Shown here in pieces: positions 21,368-32,137 of a stretch of 64,000 nt of DNA. Both the position numbers and the translations under genes were made by a program. This DNA is from Channallabes apus (taxonomy: Eukaryota; Chordata; Actinopteri; Siluriformes; Clariidae). The DNA is taken from contig CM060127.1 in NCBI GenBank assembly GCA_030522415.1, positions 8,171,207 to 8,235,206 on the forward strand. Reading direction: 5' to 3'. How positions within the stretch are numbered: the stretch's first letter is position 1; every line of letters starts with the position of its first letter. The notes beneath the pieces are model-generated. The model did no database searches, was not told the DNA's origin, and saw only the letters and a program-made list of their open reading frames with translations.

Positions 21368-24300
21368 GTAAAATAAAATGAAGCTTCTATTGATATTTCA
21401 TGAAAGTAATAATTCAAACTGCAGACTGTGACCGAAATGGGCAACTAGAGCGCCATGTCAAATCTGCTTATGCTGTTAATGGCTTGTAGATTGATGCTTT
21501 TAATGCCTTCAAGTCATGTCTAGATGTCTGGTATTTCCATATCAGACAGAAAGGAGAAATATTTTGCCCTGTGATATCTCCGTATAGCCAGAAGTATTTA
21601 ACATTCTACGTTGTGTGACTATGGCGCTCAATCTTTCTTTAAGCAGTGTCAGTAGGGGAACAACATTTTGTCATAAATCCCTGTTTGCAGATAAGGGGCT
21701 ATTTTATATGCATTTGTTCGATATTCTCTAGCCTGTGGCACTTAATAAGGAGAGCACAGAAAATCTGTTAATCGCAAAGAGCTTAATAACATCCTTTCCT
21801 GTCCCAGAAACAGCACTTATTCCTGACAGCCTGTGCCATTTTCTCAAGCTTTAAGCAAGCCTTCCTTTGGCTCTCATTACTAACAGAGACAGACATCCAG
21901 TAGTTAGAACAAGCATGTCTTAAGCAAAGGGTTGCAGTTTTCATATGTCCCTGGAATTGCATTGTGAGACTCAGGCCTATGGTTGAGCTGGACGTACATA
22001 CATCGGGCGGGGCAGCGGTTGATCTGGGTTTTCTCTGAGGTCACTTGATTTAGGCTGTAAATGCTGTCTCAGTGCTGGCTGTATCCATTTATTCCCCCAT
22101 GTCCCAAGTCGTTTTGGTCATAAATGAATGATAACAAATGCTTGTCCATATACAGAGAAAAGACTGCTCTGAAAATGTTGTCTGTGGACATAGAACAATT
22201 CTCAATTGCTACACAAGCTACACAGTTATTATCTGCTGTGCTATACTTTGTTATTTTATTAACAAAATCAATGGTTTGTTGCGAATCTTGTTGCAAAGTT
22301 GTTCTTCCTGTCCTCTACAGGGAAGGCAGCAGAAATCTTTTTTGCGGATCATTTCCTTTGAATTGCAGAAGTGAAGCACTTACCCAGGCAATTGATTTAG
22401 CTGTGTCATCACCTTGCATGCACTAACCAGCATGGCTTCTTACTGATAACTTCACTGACTTCAATCAGAAAAGTGAAGCCAATCGATTAGAGCAAACAGT
22501 CCTTGAATTCGCGCTTAGACGAGTAACGTGAGTCACCTAAATGAGTTTTTCCCCGGCATCTAAATGAGTGTGCTCATTGTGTTTTAATAGCCTCATATCT
22601 TCCAGGCATGCTGAACGCGAACATCTCACAACCTATCTAAGTGTGTTAAATGCAGTCTGTCATCTAGAACCCTCTTCAATACAGATCTGTGAAGTCTGTC
22701 TTAACGTATAGTGTCTTTTAATCTTCTTCTTCTTTTTTTCTCTTTCTTTACTTTACTCAACTGGAACAATGGTGTTTTTGGATTTAGGTTGTTTAATGTA
22801 CGGTTAGCCAAGCCTGAATGTGAAAGTGTCAAAGGACCAATCATCCATAGATGAGCAGGCAAATTGGTAAGTTTAACCATGAAGAACTGATTGGTGCACT
22901 TGTGGCTATTACTGTGCAGCTCTTCTTCTTAATCCCACAGAAATCCCTCCTGGCTGAAATTAGGGGCGAGGGTGTCCGTTCCTGGCCTCAGAGTTTCATT
23001 CCTTTTATTCGTCTGTGATTGGCAGATCGGGTTTCCCATAATGTCGACCTGTGAGAAACAACTATGGGAGTAAAGCACTGTTTGCATGACTGTGTCATCA
23101 TCGTTATGCAGAAAAACAAGGTGTAACATTTCCAAAAGCCAGGCCTTTTTTTTTTTACCCCCTCCTTTACCTGTTAAATCTGTGGGAGGAACTCATATTC
23201 AAGGTGATTGCCCTCTCTCCCCTCTATCTAATGATGCATTGTGATCACTACCTAGTCCATTGATTGCAGAGATGCAAATGGGGCGCAGCGGGACGTGTGA
23301 TCGTTGTATCAGACGAGCAGGCTTTTGTTATGGCGAACAAAAGACGTGAACGCATATGATTATTAATCTCAGCGCTGCAGTGGTTAAAGAAGCGGAGTTG
23401 TGCCTAGAACAAATTTGCTTGTTTTGGAGTTAAACTAGTGATTTTATGAGCAGTTTTCCCCCAGAAATGAATAACAGTTCTCTGTACTTTTTATGAAACA
23501 GAGTTTTCTATAATAGAATATTCAGTGACTATAGTGCAGTTTAAGGCTATGGAAAACATGATTGTTTTTTCTTTATTATCTGATTTTTGTTCTGGTTTAT
23601 CCTTATAATCCATGCTTTCATGGCCACAACCTATTAGTTTGTGACGGCTGGGTTGAATTCATCTTATTTGTATTTTAGCACTTTTTCTTTGTTTTGTTTT
23701 TTTGCTCTCGGCTCTCTTCAAAGACGGTCTATGAGAGTATTTGTAATATGTAATCAGATATTTTTCCATTTTGTCTCTTTTACTATTATTTTTTTATGTA
23801 TATTTGCAAGCATTTTGCAACAGTGTCCATTGCAGTTTTGTATCTTCTCAACGCAATGAAACAACACACACACACACACACACAGATCAGATTTACACTC
23901 TCAATAAACCCAGTGTCAGAGAAAGTAATGACATTATTAAAGAGCTGTACATATATAAAAAGGTTTCACCTTTGATTTACCTGAGAAATTAGTTGGAGTA
24001 AAGAACTGGACTCTATGCTATATACAGTTTTAAAAGAATGGACATAAACATAATTCCTATGGGTGCTTGGATTTATCTGTAATGCATGCTCGTTGTCACG
24101 TTGTAGCAAGAACAATAACCTGTTTTATGAAGGTTATTTTGTTAACATAGCCATGCAGCAAGTCCTCTGGTTAGAGTTTCAACTTAACTAAGAAAGGATA
24201 GTTAAATGAAATCCAATAGCATTTAGATACACGATAAAAGAAAAGCTATTTTGTCACTCAGTCATGATATTCAACAAGCTGTTTCCAAGCAGCCCAAAGT

Positions 24301-24650
24301 AATAAGCATCCAGTCATGCCTTCTTTTTAGAGTCTGGCTGAGGTGAAATTGAAAGGATCGCACACATTGATCCATGTAGTGATGAGGTGACCTCTAAAAC
24401 AAATGTCAAAATCCATCTTAACCTCAGTGCTCTCGGCAGAGCTTTGTGCCCACTGGATGTCGTTAGTGAACAATGTGCACGAAGCAGAACATCTCTCCGC
24501 TCAGCTTTGCCCGAGTTGTCTGTTGACCCTGTTGACAGCAAGCTTGGGACCTAAAGCCTCGTGAACATCACAGGGGATGTACAGGCTCGTCACTCCGCCT
24601 CACTGAGTATGCAATAAAAGCTTGAGGTTCAAACAGAGGACTGCTTTGAC
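20151..24650. other. Transposon-poor stretch; candidate conserved non-coding elements
   Basis: No transposon relic, SINE or coding motif was recognised across about 4.5 kb, unlike the rest of the window. Blocks at about 20200-20540, 20990-21330, 21430-21900, 22440-22680, 23160-23420 and 24270-24610 have more balanced composition and homeobox/POU-like ATTTGCAT, TAATTA and ATTTAG words, a texture often seen in enhancer-rich gene deserts. After 20936 it has no TACAGTA scar. An (AAAT)n tract is at 21335-21366 and a (CA)n tract at 23863-23884. Conservation itself cannot be seen in one sequence, so this is only a candidate. Confidence 0.35.
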
Positions 24651-25029
24651 GATCTTTTATTTGACTTTATTTTTTCTTGCATGTTAACTTGCTACATAAT
24701 TTCCTTCTCCATAACCTGGGCTTTGTTTCTGTTCAGCACCACAATATCAAGAGATAGGGGCATAAAAAGGGGAAGATCTAGATAAGAATTCCTAATTTGA
24801 ATCTCCTTGTTTAGGGGAAAAACAAAGGCTGTTTTATGTTTCTTTTGAGCATAAAATGATCTGTATCTGTTTAATGCTCTAATTTAAGGCATCATCACCA
24901 AAAACAGGCAGTCAGTAAGGACATTAAACCCAAGTTCCTAACCTAAAGGCTTACAGTAGGTAAGCTCCACCGGGTTCCAGTCCTTTATTTGAGTATGTTC
25001 AGGATCCAAAACCATGTATTTATACTCAT

Positions 25030-25312
25030 TTACATCCTTATATTCATCTATACATCTTACACAACACTTATCCTCTGTATGGTCATGACAAGACTTGCAG
25101 CCTATCCTACTGTATGGAACTCAAGGTACAGAGCAGGGGACATGCTGTATTGATTGCTATGATATGGAAGAAACCCAGAGGAAACCAGCAAACACAGACA
25201 GAATTTGGAAACTTCATGCTCAAAGACTAGAGGTGAGATTCAAATTCCCAATCCTGGAGGTGTGAAATGTCTATTACCCATTAATCCAATTGCTCCACTG
25301 CACATTTTAGTG
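25030..25312 (-). repeat. SINE (family A type), minus strand, degenerate
   Basis: ACACTTATCCTCTGTATGG, GAAACCCAGAGGAAACC, ACTTCATGCTC, CCAATCCTGGAGGTG and CCATTAATCCAATTGCTCCAC follow the order of a reversed SINE. It is heavily diverged and carries a scar at 25108. Confidence 0.55.
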
Positions 25313-27059
25313 TTTTTTCAGTTCCCAGCAAAACTGCTTTAACTAATCAGCTATAAACAGCCTTTTCAGAATACAGCTGGGTGTGATAGAGCACTATAAT
25401 GTCCAGGGCAGATGGTGCTCCAGGACCAAGGTTGAAACTCTGCCACTGGCCTGATTCACTATTCTGCCACACACCCTATATCAAAATAAAAAACAGCCCA
25501 TCCAAGTCCTCATTCAAACTGAACCAAAACATCAGCCGTCTCTCTATTTGTCTCTGCTCATTTCTAAACAAGCCATGTCGCACCCAAGCTGTGGGAAGGC
25601 TGGCCATCTTGCGATGAGAACCCATATCAGCAGGCTACAAATGATAATCATACAGTGTGCTGGATGAAAAGGATAATCAATCTGCTTATGGTTATCAGTA
25701 AAAAAAATAAAAAAAACAAGAGTGAGTGCGGGAAACAGAGAGCTCCCTAAATAATTAACTTACTGACCACAATCTGCTCTGCCTGGGCTGCATTAACCTG
25801 ATGCTGGGGCACTTTCACTCCCATTAGCCACTAATGGAATCTTTAGTGCCATATAAAGTAAAAAAAGAAAAAAAATCCACGCCGTGTTTATTCATGATGT
25901 GTATAAAGGCAGAGGTCGGAAAAATTCTGGTGAAGATCACAAATCTCAGACCCTGTGTTCTATCCAAATGCAATTGTAGCAGCATCGTTTTGGTGGCCCC
26001 AAGGAGCCAGTGGTCATGCCTGACCTATTTCTAATTCACTTAACGTTTTCTTTTGTTGTTCTTTTTTTCCTGTCTGAATGGTGAGAGATCTCAGTAGTGT
26101 GTTATTGCACTTTTCAATTTTTTCATTAGCGAGTGAGTGCAGTGGACCGGAGAGATTGTCGTTTGTTCTCAGAAATGGAATGAGCAAGTAAACAATAAGA
26201 TAAAGGGGGGGAGAAAATGCAACGTCTCTAGTTTCACTTGGACTGCAGAGATACCCATCACTCAACATTGTTGTGACAGGTTGAGGCATTTCTTGGGTAA
26301 CTCTTGACAAATTGATTATCTGTATAAAGATTTTTTTACACTGCCTTTTCAAAAAAAAAAAAAAAATTATATATATATATCCAGTCAAGCAAGCAAGAGA
26401 AGAAGAGGAAAAGGAAAGTAATTGTGGCCAGTTGAATTATTAACACTGATCCACAATCTGTAGACTATGCCCAAGTTTTATATATAATGCACTCTCCGTG
26501 AGACACGGGTCTACTTTTACAACTTGATGGACACACCTGTATTTTAATAAGCAATAGATTTCCTCATATGTCAAAGAAATGACTGTTTGAATACTGATTT
26601 GAATGTTTTGTAAGCACTGGTGTCCCCAGGAATATTATTGAATTCATGGCTCATAGGTGATGAATAGCCTATTATTTGATTCATAACAACACAGTTAGAG
26701 GTCTAGGAGTGCATGAATAGAGTCTGATTAGTTTTCAGCATGCTCCTCTGCTGTTCATGTTGAGACTGGTTTGCACATCAGAATTAAAAAGCAATGATAA
26801 AATATAATGGTAGTTGCCTTTGGTGTCGTGTTGCTTTTCAGAACTAATTCCCTCCGACAGGTTTTCTCTTACATCTCAATAGCATGCCTAGGCCTTTGCC
26901 AGCCTCTATGTCTGCCCTGTACCACCTTCCTCTTTTATAATGAGCACTGCTAGTTGCACTAAGAACAGATACCAGGTCCAGTGGCTTTGATTGATTATGT
27001 TGGTAATTATTTTTGTTTGAGTAACCAACATATAAGATTTTATATTATAACACTTGCAA
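25313..27059. other. Spacer, no gene recognised
   Basis: Unique-looking sequence with a poly-A/(TA)n tract near 26349-26380. The part at about 25740-25850 (AATAATTAACTTACTG, CTAATGG) resembles conserved non-coding texture. No coding motif. Confidence 0.4.
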
Positions 27060-28415
27060 ATTTCTTTGTTTTTGTTTAGTGATTTATTTTCTACATTCTA
27101 CAACAATACTTGGGATTTCAAAACTATAAAATAACACATATGGGATTAGGTAATTACGTAACAACAAGAAAAACAATAGTTAGTTGTTATTTAAGACACA
27201 GAGGTCGGCCTTTCTGTAATAGTTCTTGCAAGAACAGTATTGTCAACTGCATTTGCAAAACCCTTCAAGCACCATAATGAAACTGTTTCTCATGAAGGCC
27301 GTCCCAGGAGGGCGAGACCAAAACCTACTTCTGCCCAGACGAGAAGTTCATTTAGAGTTATCAGCCTGTGTGAGGGTTGCCCACTAGAGGGCAGTGTTTG
27401 TAGTTTTTGTTTCTAGACCCAGTTTCCCAGAAGCCTCCTCGGTCAGGTGATGTGGATGCTCACCTGAACTGAGGAGGCTCATTAGCACTGTTTATAAATA
27501 CCTGTTTGTTCTGGGAAACTGGGTCGAGCATTAAAGTGATATAATTTCTGTTATGTGGGTTTGTTTCCTTGTTTTAGTTTGGTTTCATTATAGTTGGCAT
27601 TTAGTTTCTGGAGCTCTTTAAGTTTGTATTTGCTTTGATTTAGTTTATGTCTCTTTGTCTCTGTGTCTCCTAGCAGGATTAGCCTCTAGGAGAATTAGCC
27701 TTTTGTGTTTACCCTTTTGTGTAAGTAACCCCCATTGCATGTTTAGCTAGTAGTCTGTTTAAATACTAATGAGGGTGATACTAACATGTCTAGATCTTAG
27801 TCTGTCTAGTCTCCTTGTCTGTTTAGGTACTAACATCTTTAGCCACTAACCTTTAGAGTTCTTAGTCTGTTTCATACCTAGTCTGCTGTGCACCTCGTCT
27901 GTTCATTCCCTTGGGTCTCAGGCTACTAGTCTGTTTAGCCATTAGTCTGATTAGCTATGAGCTAGCTTAGCAGCTAATGTGCAGAACAGGTGGGAGACCT
28001 AGCCACGCCTGTCTCGTGTTTGTTTATCCCTTGCATGCATAGTCCCTAATGTTTAGTCGGTTAGGCTGTTTCGAGTGTCTTGTCTTGTCCAGTTTGTATC
28101 CCATGTCTGTATTGTGTATCAATGTATGTAATCCCTAGTCTTATGTCTAAGTGTTTGAGTTCTGTTACATTATGCTCCCAAGTTTAAGCCAACTTCCTTA
28201 GTTCATGTTTTGTTCATGTGTGGATTATTTATTAAAGACTTTTTATGTTTCACTGCATCCCCTCTGCATCTATGCCTCAACACCAAGCCCACAGTCCAAC
28301 ATCATAGCAGAACGTGACAGCCTGAAAAATGACCAATTAACAGCACCTCAGATTAGAGGTGTTATGAAGTCTTTACAGAGCAGAAGTAGCAGGAACATCT
28401 CAATATCAACTGTTC
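27060..28415 (+). mobile_element. Tc1-like transposon relic, split by a solo LTR
   Basis: The left portion starts with terminal-repeat-like sequence (TTTCTACATTCTACAACAAT, ACTATAAAATAACACATATGG). In the plus strand it then encodes GRPRRARPKPTSAQTRSSF ending in RVISL at 27368. After the LTR the same frame resumes at 28320 as KNDQLTAPQIRG, then RNISISTVQSRL, which is the second helix-turn-helix of a Tc1 transposase DNA-binding domain. The GRPR-type motif lies between the two helix-turn-helix units, as in the family. The catalytic domain is absent; the sequence runs into another Tc1 copy at about 28427. Confidence 0.75.
27369..28319 (+). repeat. Solo LTR (gypsy-like) with target duplication
   Basis: 951 bases beginning TGTGAGG and ending CGTGACA, flanked by a perfect GCCTG duplication (27364-27368 and 28320-28324). 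It has a TATA-like TTTATAAATA at 27491-27500 and an ATTAAA near the 3' end. No internal coding region remains, as expected after recombination between two LTRs. It holds a striking nested inverted repeat at 27416-27525 and no TACAGTA scar. It disrupts the Tc1 transposase frame without deleting any target bases. A related LTR start is at 58270-58382 on the minus strand. Confidence 0.85.
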
Positions 28416-28426
28416 AAAGCAGATTA

Positions 28427-29136
28427 CACTTAATGTGTAAATATTTGTATGAACACTAAAAAAGTCAACACCATAAGACATAAACTAAAAATGTTTCACA
28501 ATGTGTCCCTGAATGAAGGGAGGCTCAAAATAAGTCAGTACCAGTCAGTATCTGGTGGCCACCAGCTGCTTGAAGTACTGCAGTGCATCTCCTCATGGAC
28601 TGGACCAGATTTGTCAGTTCTTGCTGTGAGATGGAGGGATTGTGTGTTCCTGGTGTGACTCGGGCAGTTGTTGTGGCCATCCTGTACCTGTCACGCAGGT
28701 GTGATATTCGGATGTACCCATCCTGTGCAGGTGTTGTTACACGTGGTCTTCCACTGCGAGGATGATCAGCTGTCCTTCCTGTCTCCCTGTAGCGCTGTCT
28801 TAGGCGTCTCAAAGTGCGGACATGGCGATTTATTGCCCTAGCCACATCAGCGGTCCTCATGCCTCCCTGCAGCATGCCTAATGCACGTTCACGCAGATGA
28901 GCAGGGACCCTGGGCATCTTTCTTTGGGTGTTTTTCACAGTCAGTAGACAAGTCTCTTTAGTGTCCTGCGTTTTTAGAACTGTGACCTTAAATGCCTACT
29001 TTCTGTAAGCTGTTAAGGTCTTAACGACCATTCCACAGGTGCATGTTAATTAATTGATTATGGTTAATTGAAGATCTGTAAAGTTATTTGGATTTTTACA
29101 ACATTATTGTTGAAATACACATTCCTGAAAAAGGGA
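28427..29136 (-). mobile_element. Tc1-like deletion derivative, minus strand
   Basis: About 710 bp of a widespread fish Tc1 family. The right end, read on the minus strand, starts TACAGTCCCTTTTTCAGGA. The 3' region on the left (GTGTCCCTGAATGAAGGGAG, CAGTCAGTATCTGG) follows the family. The catalytic middle of the gene is missing, with the N-terminal domain joined to the last few dozen codons. Its left end abuts the preceding Tc1 relic and seems truncated. Confidence 0.85.
28525..28938 (-). pseudogene. Tc1 transposase, internally deleted open frame
   Basis: A 137-codon open frame. It opens MKNTQRKMPRVPAHLRERAL, continues with the first helix-turn-helix (GGMRTADVARAINRHVRTLR), the GRPRVTTPAQD box and the second helix-turn-helix region (YIRISHLRDRYRMA). 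After NPSIS it jumps to QQELTNLVQSMRR and AGGH, the extreme C-terminus. All three catalytic acidic residues are therefore gone. The frame is intact across the deletion, so the copy could encode a DNA-binding-only protein. It is close to an intact Tc1 DNA-binding domain in length and motif order, although expression is unknown. Confidence 0.85.
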
Positions 29137-29171
29137 CTGTATATATATATATATACACACACACACACTAT

Positions 29172-29213
<42 letters not shown>
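29137..29213. repeat. (TA)n/(CA)n microsatellite
   Basis: Alternating TA, CA and TA tracts beside the Tc1 end. Confidence 0.95.
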
Positions 29214-29216
<3 letters not shown>

Positions 29217-29837
29217 AATTTACAATTATATACAATATATTCAGTGTGGTAGTGAACGTATAAAATGATCAATGTCCGGTATATTGTACGTGTGCGCGTG
29301 TGGAGGTTTGGGAGAAATGAGTCGGCCTCAATGGTTTCAATGAATCAGTCCGGGAGCACAATAATAGAAAATGGTTGTCCCTTGAAGCTGTTCTAATGGT
29401 GAATAATCCTAATTTCAGAAAATCCTCAACAAAACTGAGTTCACAGTCCAATACAGTGGAAAACAGCTCTGAGACAAAATTGATGTCCGGGATTCCTCTC
29501 ATGATTTAAAGGCACAAAGACAACACTGTTACATTTGATATGTGTGAGATTAATTTCCTTAGAGATGGTTACAGTTTTTGGCCGCATGATAGAAGTGTGA
29601 GGAATGCGGACAGAGATTTAGTCAAGTACTGTAGATTGGTATGCTTTATATTGCATGTTTGTGTTAAAGGCGTAAGACACACTGTGTTAGACTTAAGAAG
29701 AAATCCGACTTACGAAAGTGCTTCTGAACTCTTTCATAAGTCATATATGTTAGCAGCAGATTCTTAAATGCTAAAAGGTACAGTACCAGATGGAGCCTCC
29801 ATGGATGCACCATCTGCAATTTTGTCAATGCCAATTA
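29214..29837. other. Spacer, no gene recognised
   Basis: Unique-looking; scars at 29627 and 29779. A 75-codon frame at 29540-29767 is not recognised. Confidence 0.4.
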
Positions 29838-29957
29838 ACCTGAACTGCAACTCTTACAGGAAACCCCAAAGCATGGGAAGAACATGCACACTACACGCAA
29901 GGCAGGAGTTGAACCCTTGACCCACAGTGATAACCACTACGCTGCCATGCTGCCGCT
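29838..29957 (-). repeat. SINE (family A), minus strand, head fragment
   Basis: GAAACCCCAAAGCATGGGAAGAACATGC, GGAGTTGAACCCTTGACCC (reversed B-box) and AACCACTACGCTGCCATGCTGCC (reversed head). Confidence 0.7.
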
Positions 29958-30565
29958 AAAGAAAAAAAATCATGAATAAAGATCACTTACATGCTCAGTG
30001 AAAGAGCATGGTAAAAATCCTCAGTAGAAATTAGAGCTAGGTTTAGCAGTGAGAGTAAGAGCATTTCCACATACACAGTGTGAGGAGTAATCAACGGATT
30101 GGGAATAAACAGCTGTGTGGCCCAAGAAAGAAAACCACCTGTTAGTAAGACAAATCAGGAAAGGGGGCTTCAGTTTTTCTGCGAAGCATAAAGATTGACC
30201 TTGCAAGCAATGAAAAAAGGTGATGAGGTCTGATGAGTGCAGATTGAGTGGCTCAAGCCTCTGAAGGCATCATCCTTCCCTGGTGGCACAGCCATATTCC
30301 CAGACTTACATTGTCAAAGAGTTTTTCTGGGAGTGTAAGGAATTGTTTTCACAAACAAACTGCCCACCATATTATGTGCATATTAATGTGTGCAACTCTT
30401 AGTGTGTTATAACATGGTGTTAAAAAAAGCAGCTTAGCCAAACAGTTAAACACGTTTGACATTATTATTCATCATAAATTTGTCTGTTATTTATCTCTCC
30501 TTTTTAGTGTTTTTGACATAATATATTCACAAGGGGATGATTTTAATTTTTGTAATGTTGATGTC
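29958..30565. other. Spacer, no gene recognised
   Basis: A+T-rich unique sequence without recognised features. Confidence 0.45.
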
Positions 30566-30790
30566 CTTTCAGCTGCTCCCATTAGGGGTCGCCCAGGACA
30601 TTTGATTTTTGGCACAGGCTAATAATGCCAGATGCCTTTCCTGATGCAACTCTGCTATTTTTTTCTGGGCTTGGGATAGGAATTAATGGAGCCCTGAAAC
30701 CCTAGTGGCTGGGTGTAAGACATTGGCTGAAATGCGAATCCTGGCCTCCACAAGGAAGGCAAAAAGCCAGTGACTGAGTCACAAATCACC
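30566..30790 (-). repeat. tRNA-derived SINE (family C) sharing its tail with the RTE LINE
   Basis: The plus strand begins TCCTTTCAGCTGCTCCCATTAGGGGTCGCC, the reverse complement of an RTE-type 3' end (compare CAGCCGAAAG near 55385). It continues with CAGATGCCTTTCCTGATGCAAC and CTGGGCTTGGGATAGG, and ends in a degraded reversed tRNA-like head (GAATCCTGGCCTCC). A SINE of this layout would use RTE reverse transcriptase. Confidence 0.7.
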
Positions 30791-31119
30791 CATGATATCG
30801 GGTTTTTGCAATACAGTTTTAAAATCTGAATGAAAAACTTACAGTTTGTTGATACCATCAGCTTTCATTTTTATTATTCAGTTCACTGAACTAAACTGTT
30901 GATGGTCAGTAAAATGATAAAACAGACAGTATATATTGTTTTTGACTTTCCACTCTTGACTCTTCACTCTTACATCCATGCCCCTATATTAGTGTATGAC
31001 ATGTTAAAACACGTAACTGCACAATTACCGAGTTACTGATCTCAAGTGTCTTTGCAGGAGTTCATGGCATGCTGCTCAGGGTAAATACCAATAAATGAAA
31101 TGCATTTTATACAGTAAGA
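30791..31119. other. Spacer, no gene recognised
   Basis: A+T-rich sequence with one scar at 31110. Nothing else recognised. Confidence 0.45.
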
Positions 31120-31800
31120 AAAAAGTAAAAATTAGTTAACACTTGCAAACCGAGCTAGTGATACCCTTATATAAGGTGGTACACAAAGATGTAAGATTAG
31201 TGTGCTACATATCTGGTCACTTTCGCTGTACATCCCCCCTGGGACACCATAAACTCGAGCAATAAAATTCACTATTGATGATTTGGCCCCTGGGGATGAA
31301 TTCTCAATGTACAATGTCATGAAATTTGAAGATAATAAGCATGCACTTGGAACTTCCTAGCCTTTTTCAGCTGTGGAGATGATGGGATGGGCTCTTCCAT
31401 TGTAAAGACTGTTACTTCATATCAGGTTTGTACAATACACCCAAATTTCTTCACCATTAACAATCCTCAACATGGGATGGGTCGTCCATTGCACGCTGGC
31501 GGAGTTCTTGGCAGACTTTAATGCAATTCTCTCTGAGCCTGGGTCAGCAGCCTAGGGACGAAATTGGCAGCAACAGGGTGCATGTTCAAAACACACATGA
31601 GGATTGCCTGGACTGTTCCGTATGACACACCGACAATGGCAGTAATATTGTGGATTTTTCTCTGATGATAGTTATGCAAGTTGCCAAATGGTTTCGACAT
31701 TTTTGGGGGTTGGGCTTGTCGAAAGACTTCCTGATCTCACATTGTCTTTCAGTGGTGTTCTTCTTCTCTTGAAGCATGCGTGCCACTCAAAATAAACTTG
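31120..31800 (-). pseudogene. Mariner-like transposase relic
   Basis: Minus-strand frames contain, in order, FEWHACFKRRRTPLKDNVRSG (about 31790-31730), TPKNVETIWQLA, ILLPLSVCHTEQSRQ, AANFVPRLLTQAQ (about 31580-31540), VNGEEIWVYCTN and finally IVH*EFIPRGQIINSEFYC (about 31330-31260). These are mariner helix-turn-helix, linker and catalytic-core landmarks. The first catalytic Asp (GDESW in the family) is altered to GEEIW. Several stops and frameshifts are present, and the C-terminal end is missing. It is a different copy from those at 10541 and 41793. Confidence 0.75.
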
Positions 31801-32099
31801 TCAAATCCTATCAAACGTCTATGTGGCAGATTTACCCATTTTCACACAGATTTTCAAGTTTGCTTTGTTCTACCTTGCTGTCCATGATGAAATAGCAGAT
31901 GTATTTACGCAAATAGTCAGCACAGCTCTTGATATACACAGGATGATGTCTTTTGGCACACTGACTTATAAAAGTTGGTGCTCCCTGTGACTGTGACCTG
32001 CAGCCTTATGCTGCCATCAGTTTGCATGTTAAAAAACTGCAATGAAGTATTTTGAATATGAATTTAAAGTGGCATTGTTTAAAGGGACATTGTTAAGAG
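31801..32099. other. Spacer between mariner and LINE
   Basis: May hold further mariner N-terminal and terminal-repeat sequence near 31801-31930. Nothing firm. Confidence 0.4.
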
Positions 32100-32137
32100 T
32101 CCAGTAGTTGTGGTGAGTGTATATTGGTGTGTGTAGA

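Noticed and set aside
29068..29268. Short frame over TA/CA repeats
   Set aside because: Microsatellite translation.
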